Below are positions 24,946 to 33,984 of a stretch of 64,000 nt of DNA, one piece after another. The stretch spans positions 118,904-182,903 of the forward strand of contig NZ_BOOO01000039.1 of the NCBI RefSeq assembly GCF_016863275.1, read 5' to 3'. The number at the start of each line of letters is the position of its first letter. Within the stretch, counting starts at the first letter, position 1. A program made the translations under genes and the position numbers. Under the pieces are notes generated by a model, which was not told the DNA's origin, did no database searches, and was given only the letters and a program-made list of their open reading frames with translations. Origin of the DNA: Planotetraspora mira. GTDB lineage: Bacteria; Actinomycetota; Actinomycetes; Streptosporangiales; Streptosporangiaceae.

Positions 24946-26775
24946 ATGAGCCCCGAGATGAAGAAACTTCTCCACCTCCTGCAAACCCAGGTCGGATACG
25001 GCGAGCAGGCGGGTGGCTACACCAAGTTCGGACATTGGTACGACACCGTCGAGAACGATGCCGACTACACCAGCCAGCCGTGGTGCGACATGTTCCTGTC
25101 GTGGGGCGCCCACAAGCTCGGCTACGCCCCCTGGTTCGGGCAGTTCGCCTACACGGTCGGCCACGCGCGGTGGTTCAAGCAGCATCACGCCTGGGGGTCC
25201 ACCCCGGTGCCCGGCGCCGTCGTCTTCTTCGACTGGGCGGGAACAGGCACGATCGGCGGCATCGACCACGTCGGCATCGTCGTCAAGATCGCCGGGAACA
25301 AGATCCACACGATCGAGGGCAACACCGGTGGCGGGCAGGTCCGCGAGCAGGTCCGTGACCAGAGCTCGGTCGTGGGATACGGGTACCCGGAGAAGATCAG
25401 GACGCACCAGGAGCAGAAGGTCATCAAGGCGGGGAGGGCGACGGCCGCCGCGACCGCCCACCAGACGATGTCCCTGCCGACGCCCGCCCCCCAACCTGCC
25501 GAAGCACCCCCTGCCGCGACATCCACGGCACCGCCCGCCACGCCGTCCACGGCGTCCCCCGCCACGGCGCCCGTCGCGACACCGGCGACCTCATCCTCCA
25601 CATCGCCGGCGACCTCCCCCACGCCGACGGCCTCCGCGTCACCGGCAGCCTCCCCCACGACGACACCCTCCGCGTCACCGGCAGCCTCCCCCACGACGAC
25701 ACCCTCCGCGTCACCGGCGACCTCGCCCGCGCCGTCACCAGCGCCCGTCGCGACCGCCCATCAGACGATGTCCCCGCCGCGCCACCATCTGTCGCGCGCC
25801 GGCCTCACGGACGGCGCATCGGCGACCGTGCGGGACGCGGTCATGACGACGGGCGCCTCGGCCGGCGCGGGAACGACGGCTTACTCCGACCCGGACGCGA
25901 GAACGGCATCCCACACGACGCCCGCCTCCGTATTCGAGCCGACGACGACCCGGCCCGTCGCCGATTTCCAGCCGTTTCCGAGCATCCCCCCGCAACTCGG
26001 CGATACAGCGATCATCAGCCCGCTGCTCGTCGCCCTGCTGGCCGCCGCCTACGTGAAGGTCCGGCGAGGTTCCCTACGGCGTGCCTCCGCCGATGGCGCC
26101 GCGCGGACGATCCTCGATTCACCAGCAGGCCGGATGCCGGGGAGCACCGCATCCGATGAACAGGGTGGATGGTTCACTCCCGTCCGGGCGAACGCCGTGG
26201 CCGACCGCGCGGATGTGCCGCTGCCCACGCCCTGGCCGACGATGCCGGTGAACCGACCGGCCACGTCGCCGCCACCCGCGGACGCAGACGCAGTGAACGC
26301 ACAGCCGGCCGACACGCACCCGGCCGACACGCACCCGGCCGACGCACATGCGACCGACACGCACCCGGCCGACGCACATGTGACCGACGCGCACCCGGCC
26401 GGACCGAGCGCCGCTCCGGAGGCGGAGCCCGTCTACTTCATGCCCGCCCTGCCCGATCCGAGCAGCGCCCCCGAGGAGCCGACGAGCCCTGGCCCGAGCC
26501 TCTACCAGGGCAGCGACGGGCTCGCGAACGCGCTCGAAGCCTTCTGGAGCACCACTCTGGAGGACGAGCGCACCGGCATCCCCGCCGCCGTACCCCTCGG
26601 CGACCGGCGTACCTCGGACACGCACACGAGGCCGGACGAGCACCACGCTGAACAGCGCGCATCGGACGTGCAACGGGGGGACGAGCCGTCACCGTCAGAC
26701 ACGGGGGCGGCATCGAACGAGCGGCCGTCTCCCGCTCGGCCACGTCGCCCCAAGGGCCGTCACCGCAAGTCCTGA
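24946..26775 (+). CDS. CHAP-domain amidase with long low-complexity region and internal membrane segment
   Basis: This 609-residue protein has an N-terminal CHAP cysteine amidase/peptidase domain (residues 1-150) with the catalytic Cys in QPWCDMFLSWGAH and the His in GGIDHVGIVVKI. CHAP enzymes cut peptidoglycan. A long Ala/Thr/Pro/Ser region follows (about 160-270), then one membrane segment (IISPLLVALLAAAYVKVRRG, about 350). The last part is an acidic, repetitive C-terminus rich in HPADTHPAD and HATD units. No signal peptide is present, so topology is puzzling. There is no clear ribosome binding site. Its end overlaps the convergent acyl-CoA dehydrogenase gene by 16 bp. Confidence 0.85.
   Translation: MSPEMKKLLHLLQTQVGYGEQAGGYTKFGHWYDTVENDADYTSQPWCDMFLSWGAHKLGYAPWFGQFAYTVGHARWFKQHHAWGSTPVPGAVVFFDWAGTGTIGGIDHVGIVVKIAGNKIHTIEGNTGGGQVREQVRDQSSVVGYGYPEKIRTHQEQKVIKAGRATAAATAHQTMSLPTPAPQPAEAPPAATSTAPPATPSTASPATAPVATPATSSSTSPATSPTPTASASPAASPTTTPSASPAASPTTTPSASPATSPAPSPAPVATAHQTMSPPRHHLSRAGLTDGASATVRDAVMTTGASAGAGTTAYSDPDARTASHTTPASVFEPTTTRPVADFQPFPSIPPQLGDTAIISPLLVALLAAAYVKVRRGSLRRASADGAARTILDSPAGRMPGSTASDEQGGWFTPVRANAVADRADVPLPTPWPTMPVNRPATSPPPADADAVNAQPADTHPADTHPADAHATDTHPADAHVTDAHPAGPSAAPEAEPVYFMPALPDPSSAPEEPTSPGPSLYQGSDGLANALEAFWSTTLEDERTGIPAAVPLGDRRTSDTHTRPDEHHAEQRASDVQRGDEPSPSDTGAASNERPSPARPRRPKGRHRKS
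25631..25722. repeat. 36-bp tandem repeat inside the CHAP gene
   Basis: Two exact 36-bp copies (25631-25666, 25667-25702) and a partial third encode the 12-residue unit SASPAASPTTTP. It is a coding minisatellite in the low-complexity linker and may vary in copy number between strains. Confidence 0.9.
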
Positions 26776-27908
26776 CCCCTTCCCTGCGGCGACACAGCCC
26801 GGGGAAGGTCGGACGGGAGAGCGGGATCGCCCAGGACGGCGGCGCGCAGACGGGCCCGATGGACGCCCGTGTCACCGTACGCCGAGACCAGGGACCACAC
26901 CCGGGCGAGCCACAACCGCAGATCGAGTTCATCGGCGTACCCGGCCGCGCCGTACACGCGCAACGCCGTCTCCGCGGCCCTCGTCGCGGCCTCACCCGCG
27001 GTCGCCTTGGCCGCGCTGACCGCCCGGTCCAGCCCGCTCGCCGCGACCGCGCCACGTCCCGCCCGGTCTACGGCCGCCGCCGCCGCGTAGACCACCGGCG
27101 CGGCGAGGTCGATCGCGACCGCCACGTCGGCGAGCCGCCCCTTGATCGCCTGAAAGGCGGACACAGGCATGCCGAACTGCCTCCGGCTCCTGGCGTGATC
27201 GGCCGAGACGTCCAGCACGTGTCTGGCCAGCCCCACCAACTGCGCGGCCACCGCGACGGTCGCCGCCTCCAGAGCGGGCACCGCCGTCGCCGTCGACCGG
27301 CGCGCCGTCCCCGCCTCCGTGAGACGGCCGGTGAGACGGCCAGTGGGACGGCCAGTGGGACGGCTCGCGAGGCCGTCCGTGCGCTCCCCCGCGCCGACGG
27401 TCAGGCTGAACAGGCGGCGTACGGGATCGGCCCCTGCCTGCGGCGTCAGCCGTAGCCCGGCCGCGGGGAAGACACACGACTCGCCGTCCCGTTCCACGAT
27501 CAGCAGGTCGGCGAGATCGGCGTCCGGTGCGTAGACCTGGTCGCCGAGGCGGGCGGAGACGCACAGCTTCCCGGCGGCCAACTGGAGGAGCAGGTCACCG
27601 TCTTCCACGAGCAGCGGGGCCACCACCGCCGTCTCGACCACCGGGCCGGGAAGCGCCGCCCTGCCGGTCTCCTCGAACGCCAGGATCGAGCCGGCGAGCC
27701 CGCGGCCCCGGCCCTGCTGCTCCTCGGGTACGAGCATCCCGAAGAACCCCATATCGGCCAGTTGCGACCATGCGGGGAGGCGCCCGTCCCGTCGCACCGC
27801 ACGGCTCGCTTCCCGTACGGCTGCCGCGGGGCAGTGCTCGGCGAGCACCTCCCGCACCGCGAACGCGAACGCCAACTGATGGTCGGCGAAGGGGAAATTC
27901 GTCTCCAC
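26760..27908 (-). CDS. Acyl-CoA dehydrogenase, divergent FadE-like
   Basis: This 382-residue flavoprotein has the family fold: an N-terminal helical region with LADMGFFGMLVPEEQQGRGRGLAGSILAFEETGRAALP and a C-terminal domain with SRRQFGMPVSAFQAIKGRLADVAV and RVYGAAGYADELDLRLWLARV. It would oxidise an acyl-CoA at the alpha-beta bond. The catalytic Glu is not obvious and a repetitive insert (GRPTGRLTGRLTE) sits in the middle, so it resembles one subunit of heteromeric FadE pairs. The GTG at 27908 is the only reasonable start; its ribosome binding site is poor. No partner subunit is adjacent. Confidence 0.78.
   Translation of the reverse strand: METNFPFADHQLAFAFAVREVLAEHCPAAAVREASRAVRRDGRLPAWSQLADMGFFGMLVPEEQQGRGRGLAGSILAFEETGRAALPGPVVETAVVAPLLVEDGDLLLQLAAGKLCVSARLGDQVYAPDADLADLLIVERDGESCVFPAAGLRLTPQAGADPVRRLFSLTVGAGERTDGLASRPTGRPTGRLTGRLTEAGTARRSTATAVPALEAATVAVAAQLVGLARHVLDVSADHARSRRQFGMPVSAFQAIKGRLADVAVAIDLAAPVVYAAAAAVDRAGRGAVAASGLDRAVSAAKATAGEAATRAAETALRVYGAAGYADELDLRLWLARVWSLVSAYGDTGVHRARLRAAVLGDPALPSDLPRAVSPQGRGQDLR
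27323..27370. repeat. Four 12-bp tandem units in the acyl-CoA dehydrogenase gene
   Basis: GACGGCCGGTGA, GACGGCCAGTGG twice and GACGGCTCGCGA follow one another. They encode a PTGR-type repeat, an unusual insert in this enzyme family. Confidence 0.8.
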
Positions 27909-28114
27909 ACTCCGACATGTACGGCTTACGCGGGGCGATGCGCCATGGCGAAGGCTGCCAAGGATGCACGAAGAGCCGGCTGCGCGGGCCTGGCCGTACG
28001 GCGGCGCATCCAGCACAGCGGTCGTGGAGCCGAAGTCGAGCCGCGCAGGAATTATCGGCACGGCGTCGGGTCTTGTAGGCGAAGTAGTGGGACACACATC
28101 TGAGGAGAGACGCC

Positions 28115-28528
28115 ATGTCAGCGATCTACACCGCGATCGGCACCGCCACTGGCCGCGAGGGCCGCGCCCGCACGAGTGACGGCAAGCTGGATCTGCAGTT
28201 GTCCCGGCCCGTCGAGATGGGCGGCGACGGTGCGGGCACCAACCCCGAGCAGTTGTTCGCCATGGGGTACTCCGCGTGTTTCGCCAGCGCGCTGTCCCTC
28301 GTCGCCAAGCGGATGAAGGTGGACGCCTCCGACGCCTCGGTGACCGCCGAGGTGAGCCTCCTGCCTCTGGAAGGCGGCCGGTACGGCCTCGGAGTGGTGC
28401 TCCGGGTCGAGTTGCCCGACGAGCTTCAGGGCGAGGTCGGCACGAAGCTCGTCGAGACGGCCCACGAGGTCTGCCCCTACTCCAACGCCACCCGCGGCAA
28501 CATCCCCGTCGATCTCGTCATCGAATAA
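28115..28528 (+). CDS. ohr: Organic hydroperoxide resistance protein (OsmC/Ohr)
   Basis: This 137-residue Ohr-type peroxidase reduces organic hydroperoxides with two redox cysteines. The first is in YSACFASALSLVAK (about residue 54) and the second in AHEVCPYSNATRGN (about 117), a typical Ohr arrangement. Length is standard. A strong GAGGAGA ribosome binding site precedes the ATG. No ohrR gene is adjacent. Confidence 0.94.
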   Translation: MSAIYTAIGTATGREGRARTSDGKLDLQLSRPVEMGGDGAGTNPEQLFAMGYSACFASALSLVAKRMKVDASDASVTAEVSLLPLEGGRYGLGVVLRVELPDELQGEVGTKLVETAHEVCPYSNATRGNIPVDLVIE

Positions 28529-28644
28529 ACGCGGAACCGCTTGCGATCACGGCCATACGGCGTCACATTTCCTGTGAACGTTCAAGCATTGCGCGGCGTC
28601 CTACTCGTACAAGGGGACGGGTGTGAAGGGGGTGACCGCCGACC

Positions 28645-31251
28645 GTGGATTCGCGGGTGGTCACTGTGGGCCGCGCCGACATTCTGGACAAAGTGGTCTC
28701 CGCTCTCTCGGAGCCGCCGCAGATGGTCCTCATCGGCGGCGAGCCCGGCATCGGGAAGACGCATCTCCTGGGTGAGGTGATCGCACGGCTCCCGGACTTC
28801 CGGGTGCTGCGCGGCCAGGCCAGGGAGCTCGACGGAGGTCTGGCATACGCGCCGCTCGCCGGAGCCTTCGCCTCGCTGGGCGAGGAGGCGCCGACAGAGC
28901 TCGCCGAGTTGTACGGGGCGATCGACGAGGCGGCGCTCGGCCACTCCCCCGTGGCCCCGGCCGTGCTCGCCGCCCAGTTGCTCGCGTCCCTGCCGGGGCG
29001 CACACTGCTCGCCATCGACGACCTGCACCTCGCCGACGCGGACACGCTCAGCGTGCTCCGTTGGCTCCCCCACCGCGTCCCGCGCGTGGCCATCCTGGGA
29101 ACGGCACGCCGCCCTCCGGCTCTCGACGTGGATCTGGCCATCCGGCTGGAGCCGCTGTCGATGCCGGAGGTGGCCGGGCTGGTCACCACCCTGCTCGGCC
29201 GTACGCCCAGTGACACGATCGTCCGCCGCGTGCACATGATCAGCCGGGGCAACCCGTGGTTCGCCCAGGAGGCGGTGCTGAGCCTCGTCCAGGGCGGCGC
29301 CGTGTGGTCGCCCGACCCGGGCGCCCGCCGCGGCGCCATCCTGCGGCGTCTGTTCCAGCGCGACCAGGGCGGCAGGACCCTCGCGAAGGTGCTGGCCGCG
29401 CTGTCGCGGACCCGGGAGAACACCGACCTCGAACCACTCGCCGAGCTCGCCGGGCTCGGGGCACGCGAGGCCGAGCACGCCTTCGACGGCCTCGTCCGCG
29501 ACGGCGTCGTCACCCGCACGGCCGAGGGGTACGGCCTGGCCCACCCCCTCGTCGCCGAGGCCCTCTACGACGACCTCGGCGTGACGGAACGGCGCAGAGT
29601 GCACACTCGGATCGCCGAGTGGCTGCAGCGTGAGGGCCTGACCGGGACACGCCGCGTCCTCGAGTGGGCCGCCCACGTCGCCGAGGGCGGCTCGCCCGAC
29701 GAGGCGCTGACCGCGATGATGCGCGCGGCCAAACTCACCCGCTGGACGGCGCCGCTGTCGGCCGCCCACTGGTACGGCAGGGCGGCGGAGATCGCCGACG
29801 ACAAGGGCGATCTGCTGGCGAGGCAGGCGATGTCGTACTGGAAGGGCTCCCGGCCGGCGCTGGCGCTGAACTCCGGGCAACGCGCGCTCGCCGTGCTGCC
29901 TCCTGGGCGCAGGCACACCCGCACGGCCTGCACCGCGGTCGCGGCCGCCCACTCCATGGGATGGTACGAGGTGGCCCTGGCCGTCGCCGCCCGGCAACTT
30001 CCCCACGCCGACGACCCGACGGCGCTGCTCGCGCAGCAGGCGATGATCAAGGCCGAGCTGGGCCACCCGGACGCCGATCTGGTCAGACGCGTGGAGGAGG
30101 GTCTTCTCGACTGCCCGCCGGAGGATCGCGTCATCGCGGCGGGATCACTCGCCATCCGCGCGGTGATCCAGGGCGATTGGGCGGCGACGCAGAGGTCCGT
30201 CGACGACCTCCTCGGATACTCCGCGGCCCTGCCGCCGGGCGCACGGCTGGCGGCCCTGGAGTCCGCGGCCCACGTGACGTCCGTCGCCGGGCTGCGCTCG
30301 CGGACCATCGAGCTGCTCGACCAGGCCGAGCAGATCCACCGGGGTCTCGGCTGGCACGACATCGCCGGGCAATACGTGCGGACCATGGCGGTGGTGCGAC
30401 GGCTCGGCGGCGAATGGGACCGGGCTCTCGACGACATCGTCGCGGGCATGGGCGCGATGGCGGAGGCCGGGCTGCTGGAGAACCTCGCGCTGCTGCGGAA
30501 CATCCAGCTCGACATCCTCCTCGACCAGGGCAAGACCGACGAAGTGGAGAGCGTCCTGGCCGACCCTCCGCCCGAATGCGCCATGCAGACGGGGCTGCGA
30601 AGCACGTCGAGCGCCAGGCTCGCGCTGCTCCGCGGCGACCGGGCCACCGCGCGGCGCGAACTGGAGCACGCCATCGGATGTGGCATTCCCGACGTGCTCC
30701 ACCGGGCTCTGGCCGTACAGGTGCTGCTGCACGTGTCGTCGGGCGACGAGGCTGCGGCGCGGACGGCCGCCGCGCAGCTCTCGGAACACGCGGCCGCCGG
30801 GACGCCGCGGGCTCAGCTCGCCGCGGATCTGGCGATGGGCCGCGCCTTCGGCGACCGCGCGCGGGCCGAAGCGGCACTGGACAAATCGCGGGCGGACGGC
30901 CTGCCGTTCGAGGAAGCCCAGGCCCGGTTCGTCCTCGGCGTGCTCGGCGACCACATCCAACTGCCCCGGGCCCACTCGATCTTCGTCAGGCTGGGCGCGA
31001 CGCCGTGGCAGCAGGCGGCCGAACGCCGCATGCGCGAGGCCGGCCTCGCCCCGACGGCCGACAGCGGGCTGACCCCGAGCGAGCGCCGCGTGATCGCGCT
31101 GGTCGCCGACGGCCTCAGCAATCCCCAGATCGCCGAGGAGTTGCACTACAGCCGCAAGACCGTGGAGGTCTACCTCACCCGCGTCTACGCGAAGACCGGT
31201 CTCAGGTCCCGTGTGGAGCTTGCGCTGGCCGTGGCGCGTGGGGAGCTCTAG
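28645..31251 (+). CDS. LuxR-type LAL regulator with ATPase domain
   Basis: This 868-residue regulator of the LAL group has a Walker A at residues 32-39 (GEPGIGKT), a Walker B-like TLLAIDDLHLAD, a long helical TPR-like middle and a C-terminal LuxR HTH (LTPSERRVIALVADGLSNPQIAEELHYSRKTVEVYL). LAL proteins activate secondary-metabolism or catabolic genes in response to small molecules. The GTG start lies about 12 bp after a G-rich ribosome binding site. The adjacent downstream alkylsulfatase-like gene is a candidate target. Confidence 0.92.
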   Translation: MDSRVVTVGRADILDKVVSALSEPPQMVLIGGEPGIGKTHLLGEVIARLPDFRVLRGQARELDGGLAYAPLAGAFASLGEEAPTELAELYGAIDEAALGHSPVAPAVLAAQLLASLPGRTLLAIDDLHLADADTLSVLRWLPHRVPRVAILGTARRPPALDVDLAIRLEPLSMPEVAGLVTTLLGRTPSDTIVRRVHMISRGNPWFAQEAVLSLVQGGAVWSPDPGARRGAILRRLFQRDQGGRTLAKVLAALSRTRENTDLEPLAELAGLGAREAEHAFDGLVRDGVVTRTAEGYGLAHPLVAEALYDDLGVTERRRVHTRIAEWLQREGLTGTRRVLEWAAHVAEGGSPDEALTAMMRAAKLTRWTAPLSAAHWYGRAAEIADDKGDLLARQAMSYWKGSRPALALNSGQRALAVLPPGRRHTRTACTAVAAAHSMGWYEVALAVAARQLPHADDPTALLAQQAMIKAELGHPDADLVRRVEEGLLDCPPEDRVIAAGSLAIRAVIQGDWAATQRSVDDLLGYSAALPPGARLAALESAAHVTSVAGLRSRTIELLDQAEQIHRGLGWHDIAGQYVRTMAVVRRLGGEWDRALDDIVAGMGAMAEAGLLENLALLRNIQLDILLDQGKTDEVESVLADPPPECAMQTGLRSTSSARLALLRGDRATARRELEHAIGCGIPDVLHRALAVQVLLHVSSGDEAAARTAAAQLSEHAAAGTPRAQLAADLAMGRAFGDRARAEAALDKSRADGLPFEEAQARFVLGVLGDHIQLPRAHSIFVRLGATPWQQAAERRMREAGLAPTADSGLTPSERRVIALVADGLSNPQIAEELHYSRKTVEVYLTRVYAKTGLRSRVELALAVARGEL

Positions 31252-31299
31252 GGACCTCCCTACTGCCGAAGGAACCGGACAACAGCCAGGATCTGGAAC

Positions 31300-32622
31300 A
31301 TGACTTCGCCGATCCTCGAATACGCCGACAAGGTCTGGCGTGGGATGGTGCGGCCCGACGAGGTCCCCCTCACCGCGTTGCGCGCCGCCGGCGCCCAGGA
31401 AGTGACCTACGGCGTGGCGATGTGGCCGGCGTTCGGCAACGTCTACGCGATCCGGGGAGAAGAGGGCCTGGCGCTGTTCGACACGGGCAACGCCGTCGAC
31501 GCCCCGGCCATGTACCAGGCGATCAGGCAGTGGTCCGACGAGCCCATCAAGTACGCGATCTTCTCGCACGGCCACATGGACCACGTCGCCGGCACCGAGG
31601 CGTTCGACGAGGAGAACGGCCCACGGCCCATCGTCGTCGCCCATGAGGGCATGGCGCGGCGGTTCGCCAGGTACGGCCGGACGGCCGGCTACAACACGGT
31701 GATCGACCAGAGGCAGTTCGGCTTCATCCGGATGACCTGGCCGACCAGCTACCGGGTTCCCGACCTGACCTACCAGAACCGGATGAACCTGTCGCTCGGG
31801 GACGTCACCTTCCAGCTGCGGCACGCCCGCGGTGAGACCGACGACGCGACCTGGGCCTTCCTGCCCGAGCGCGGCGTCCTGCTCACCGGCGACCTGTTCG
31901 TCTGGGTGGCGCCCAGCGCGGGAGGGCCGCAGAAGGTCCAGCGGTACCCCGACGAGTGGGCCGTCGCGCTGCGCAAGATGGCCACCATGAACGCCGAGCT
32001 GTTGCTTCCCGGGCACGGACTGCCCATCGCGGGGGCCGATCGGGTGCGCCAGGCGCTCGTCGACACCGCCGACTACCTCGACAGCCTGGTCGAGCAGACA
32101 CTCGACCTGATGAACGCGGGCGTCCGCCTGGACGAGATCCTGCACACCGTCAAGCCGCCTCAGGAACTCGCCCACCGGGTCTACCTCAAGCCGTTGTACG
32201 ACGAGCCTGAGTTCATCGTCCGCAACATCTGGCGGCTGCACGGAGGCTGGCACGACGGGAACCCCGCCCATCTCAAGCCCGCGCCGGACGCGGTGTTCGC
32301 CAAGGCCGTCGCCGACCTGGCGTCGGGTGCGGCGTCACTGGCGGGGCGGGCCATCGTGGCGGCGGCCGACGGCGACCTGCGGCTCGCGTGCCAGCTCGCG
32401 GAGCTCGCGGCGCAGGCCGACCCCGACGATCACAAGGTGCACGAGATCAGGGCACGCGTCTACGCCCTTCGCGTGCAGGACGAGACGGGAGCGCTCGCAC
32501 GCGGCATCTTCGCCTGGGCCGCGGCGGAGTCCCGTAGCAAGATCACTGGTCTGGACATCCTCGACGTCTATCACGAGGTGGCCGGCGGCCAGATGTGGTG
32601 GATACCCGGCGCTGCCCGGTAA
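31300..32622 (+). CDS. MBL-fold alkylsulfatase-like hydrolase
   Basis: This 440-residue metallo-beta-lactamase-fold enzyme has the metal motif SHGHMDH (His90, His92, Asp94, His95) and LLTGDLFVW. The sequence VYLKPLYDEPEFIVRNIWRLHGGWHDGNPAHLKP is the dimerization signature of SdsA/BDS1-type alkylsulfatases. It is shorter than the 600-residue enzymes because the C-terminal SCP-2-like domain is missing. It may cleave alkyl sulfates or another ester. It follows the LAL regulator by 48 bp and ends in a strong terminator. Confidence 0.82.
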   Translation: MTSPILEYADKVWRGMVRPDEVPLTALRAAGAQEVTYGVAMWPAFGNVYAIRGEEGLALFDTGNAVDAPAMYQAIRQWSDEPIKYAIFSHGHMDHVAGTEAFDEENGPRPIVVAHEGMARRFARYGRTAGYNTVIDQRQFGFIRMTWPTSYRVPDLTYQNRMNLSLGDVTFQLRHARGETDDATWAFLPERGVLLTGDLFVWVAPSAGGPQKVQRYPDEWAVALRKMATMNAELLLPGHGLPIAGADRVRQALVDTADYLDSLVEQTLDLMNAGVRLDEILHTVKPPQELAHRVYLKPLYDEPEFIVRNIWRLHGGWHDGNPAHLKPAPDAVFAKAVADLASGAASLAGRAIVAAADGDLRLACQLAELAAQADPDDHKVHEIRARVYALRVQDETGALARGIFAWAAAESRSKITGLDILDVYHEVAGGQMWWIPGAAR

Positions 32623-32673
32623 TCCTGCAGGCGGGCGTGCGGAGGGGTCACGCCCGCCCCGCAGGACCTTTTT
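32623..32673 (+). terminator. Intrinsic terminator after the MBL gene
   Basis: It begins at the base after the TAA. Stem parts TCCTGC/GCAGGA and GGCGGGCGTG/CACGCCCGCC are interrupted by a small bulge and followed by TTTTT (32669-32673). This is one of the few T-tract terminators in the window. Confidence 0.88.
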
Positions 32674-32675
32674 GC

Positions 32676-33117
32676 GCGTGATCATGCGCAGGTTCGGGAT
32701 CACGGCTCCCGACCTGCCCGTCGTTCACGCGTGATCATGCACAGGTTCGGAGACATGGCCGCCGAGCTGCCCATTCCGTGTTCGTGATCATGCACAGGTT
32801 CGGCGCAACGCCATCTGACCTGCATATACACACACGGTGATCATGCAGATGAGCCGCGCTCATCCAGTTGCGCAGCCATCGACCGCACCGCCTGCATGAC
32901 CACGAAGCGGATCCGACCAGGCCGGGGGTCGAATTCCCGAAAGCGTGCATGATCACGCTTCAAGAAGAACCAGCTCATACAGGGTTTCGCCGAACCTGCG
33001 CATGATCACGCCTGAACAACGAGCAGGTCGGGGGGCATGGCGGCGAACCCATGCATGATCACGCCCGACTAATGGGCTGGTCACGTGGGCGATTTCCGAA
33101 CCTGTGCATGATCACGC
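32676..33117. repeat. Symmetric array of nine 53-bp units in two opposed halves
   Basis: Each unit holds a 22-bp box (consensus GCGTGATCATGC then ACAGGTTCGG) and a less conserved 31-bp part with a second box near CGACCTGC. Forward units start at 32676, 32729, 32782 and 32835, exactly 53 bp apart. Reverse units end at 32905, 32958, 33011, 33064 and 33117, also 53 bp apart. Forward and reverse units mirror each other about 32870, and the two innermost units are degenerate and overlap. All boxes centre on TGATCA except the innermost reverse unit (TGACCA). A 53-bp period is not a multiple of three, so it is not coding. The function is unknown. It fills the only gene-free stretch over 300 bp and lies between a terminator and a HipA-like kinase. 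Confidence 0.93.
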
Positions 33118-33162
33118 GGAAGGCGAGGAGGGGCGTGGGGGAGGGGGCGGTAGCCTCGTGTC

Positions 33163-33984
33163 GTGCTGGATGAGATCACAGCGACGAGATACGTCACTCC
33201 CCTCCGAGAGGGCGGCTCCCTCCCCGGCGTCCTCGAAGCCGACGACCTCGGCACATATGTCGTGAAATTCCGGGGCGCAGGACAGGGCCGCCGCGTCCTC
33301 GTCGCCGAGATCATCTGTGCCGAGCTGGCCCGGCGGCTCGGATTCCTCACCCCCGAACTCAAGGTGATCGACCTCGACCCCCAGCTCGGCGCCCGCGAGC
33401 CCGACGAGGAGATCCAGGATCTGCTCACCGCCAGTGCCGGCCACAACCTCGCCGTCGACTTCCTCCCCGGCGCACTCGGTTTCGATCCCCTGGCCTGGGA
33501 GCCCGACGCCGACTTCGCCTCGCGGCTGTTGTGGTTCGACGCCCTCATCCACAATGTCGACCGCAGCTGGCGCAACCCCAACCTGCTGGTCTGGCACGGT
33601 GACGTGTGGCTGATCGATCACGGCGCCGCCCTGTGGTTCCACCACAACTGGCCGACGGCCGATCCCCAGCGGCGCTACGACGCGAGCGATCACGTGCTCG
33701 CGCCCTACGCGACCGAGCTCGCCGCCGCGGACGCCGACCTCAGCGCCCTCATCACCCGGGAGTTGCTCGACGAGGTCGTCGGCCTGGTCCCCGGCGAATG
33801 GCTCGACGGTGAGCCCGGCTTCGCCGAAGCCTCCGCCGTACGGCAGGCCTACAGCGACCATCTGCTGGCCCGCGCGCAGGGGCCCCGCGCCTGGCTCCCC
33901 GACCTCACGGCGTCCCCGCCCGCGGCGCGGCGCCAGGAGAGCACCATCGGCGGCTTCTGGCGCGCCACGCGAGGGGGACAGTGA
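33163..33984 (+). CDS. HipA-family kinase-like protein
   Basis: This 273-residue protein has a HipA-type protein-kinase fold without the N-terminal HipA dimerization domain. Candidate residues are Lys35 (TYVVKFRG) for ATP, Asp133 in HNVDRSWRNPNLL, and Asp152 in LIDHGAALWFHH as metal ligand. HipA toxins phosphorylate glutamyl-tRNA synthetase; whether this subfamily does is unknown. It is followed at once by a DUF3037 gene, a combination often seen in actinobacteria. A GTG start follows a G-rich ribosome binding site. It begins 46 bp after the repeat array. Confidence 0.85.
   Translation: MLDEITATRYVTPLREGGSLPGVLEADDLGTYVVKFRGAGQGRRVLVAEIICAELARRLGFLTPELKVIDLDPQLGAREPDEEIQDLLTASAGHNLAVDFLPGALGFDPLAWEPDADFASRLLWFDALIHNVDRSWRNPNLLVWHGDVWLIDHGAALWFHHNWPTADPQRRYDASDHVLAPYATELAAADADLSALITRELLDEVVGLVPGEWLDGEPGFAEASAVRQAYSDHLLARAQGPRAWLPDLTASPPAARRQESTIGGFWRATRGGQ

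Noticed and set aside
24858..25358. Alternative start and frame for the CHAP gene
   Set aside because: That frame is not the CHAP frame; CHAP motifs begin with the ATG at 24946.
25631..25722. CRISPR-like repeats in the CHAP gene
   Set aside because: The repeats are contiguous, in frame and encode SASPAASPTTTP; there are no unique spacers.
26760..27908. Acyl-CoA dehydrogenase as a pseudogene
   Set aside because: The frame is intact from end to end with family motifs; the insert and lack of an evident Glu do not prove decay.
28582..30066. 494-residue minus-strand ORF
   Set aside because: Antisense shadow of the LAL regulator, whose Walker A and LuxR motifs are clear on the plus strand.
32697..32750. 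tRNA T-arm from the AGGTTCGG boxes
   Set aside because: No cloverleaf can be built around the boxes and the sequence repeats many times.
32676..33117. CRISPR array
   Set aside because: Unit spacing is regular, but the second half is inverted, the spacers are partly similar to one another (CGACCTGC box) and no cas gene is near.
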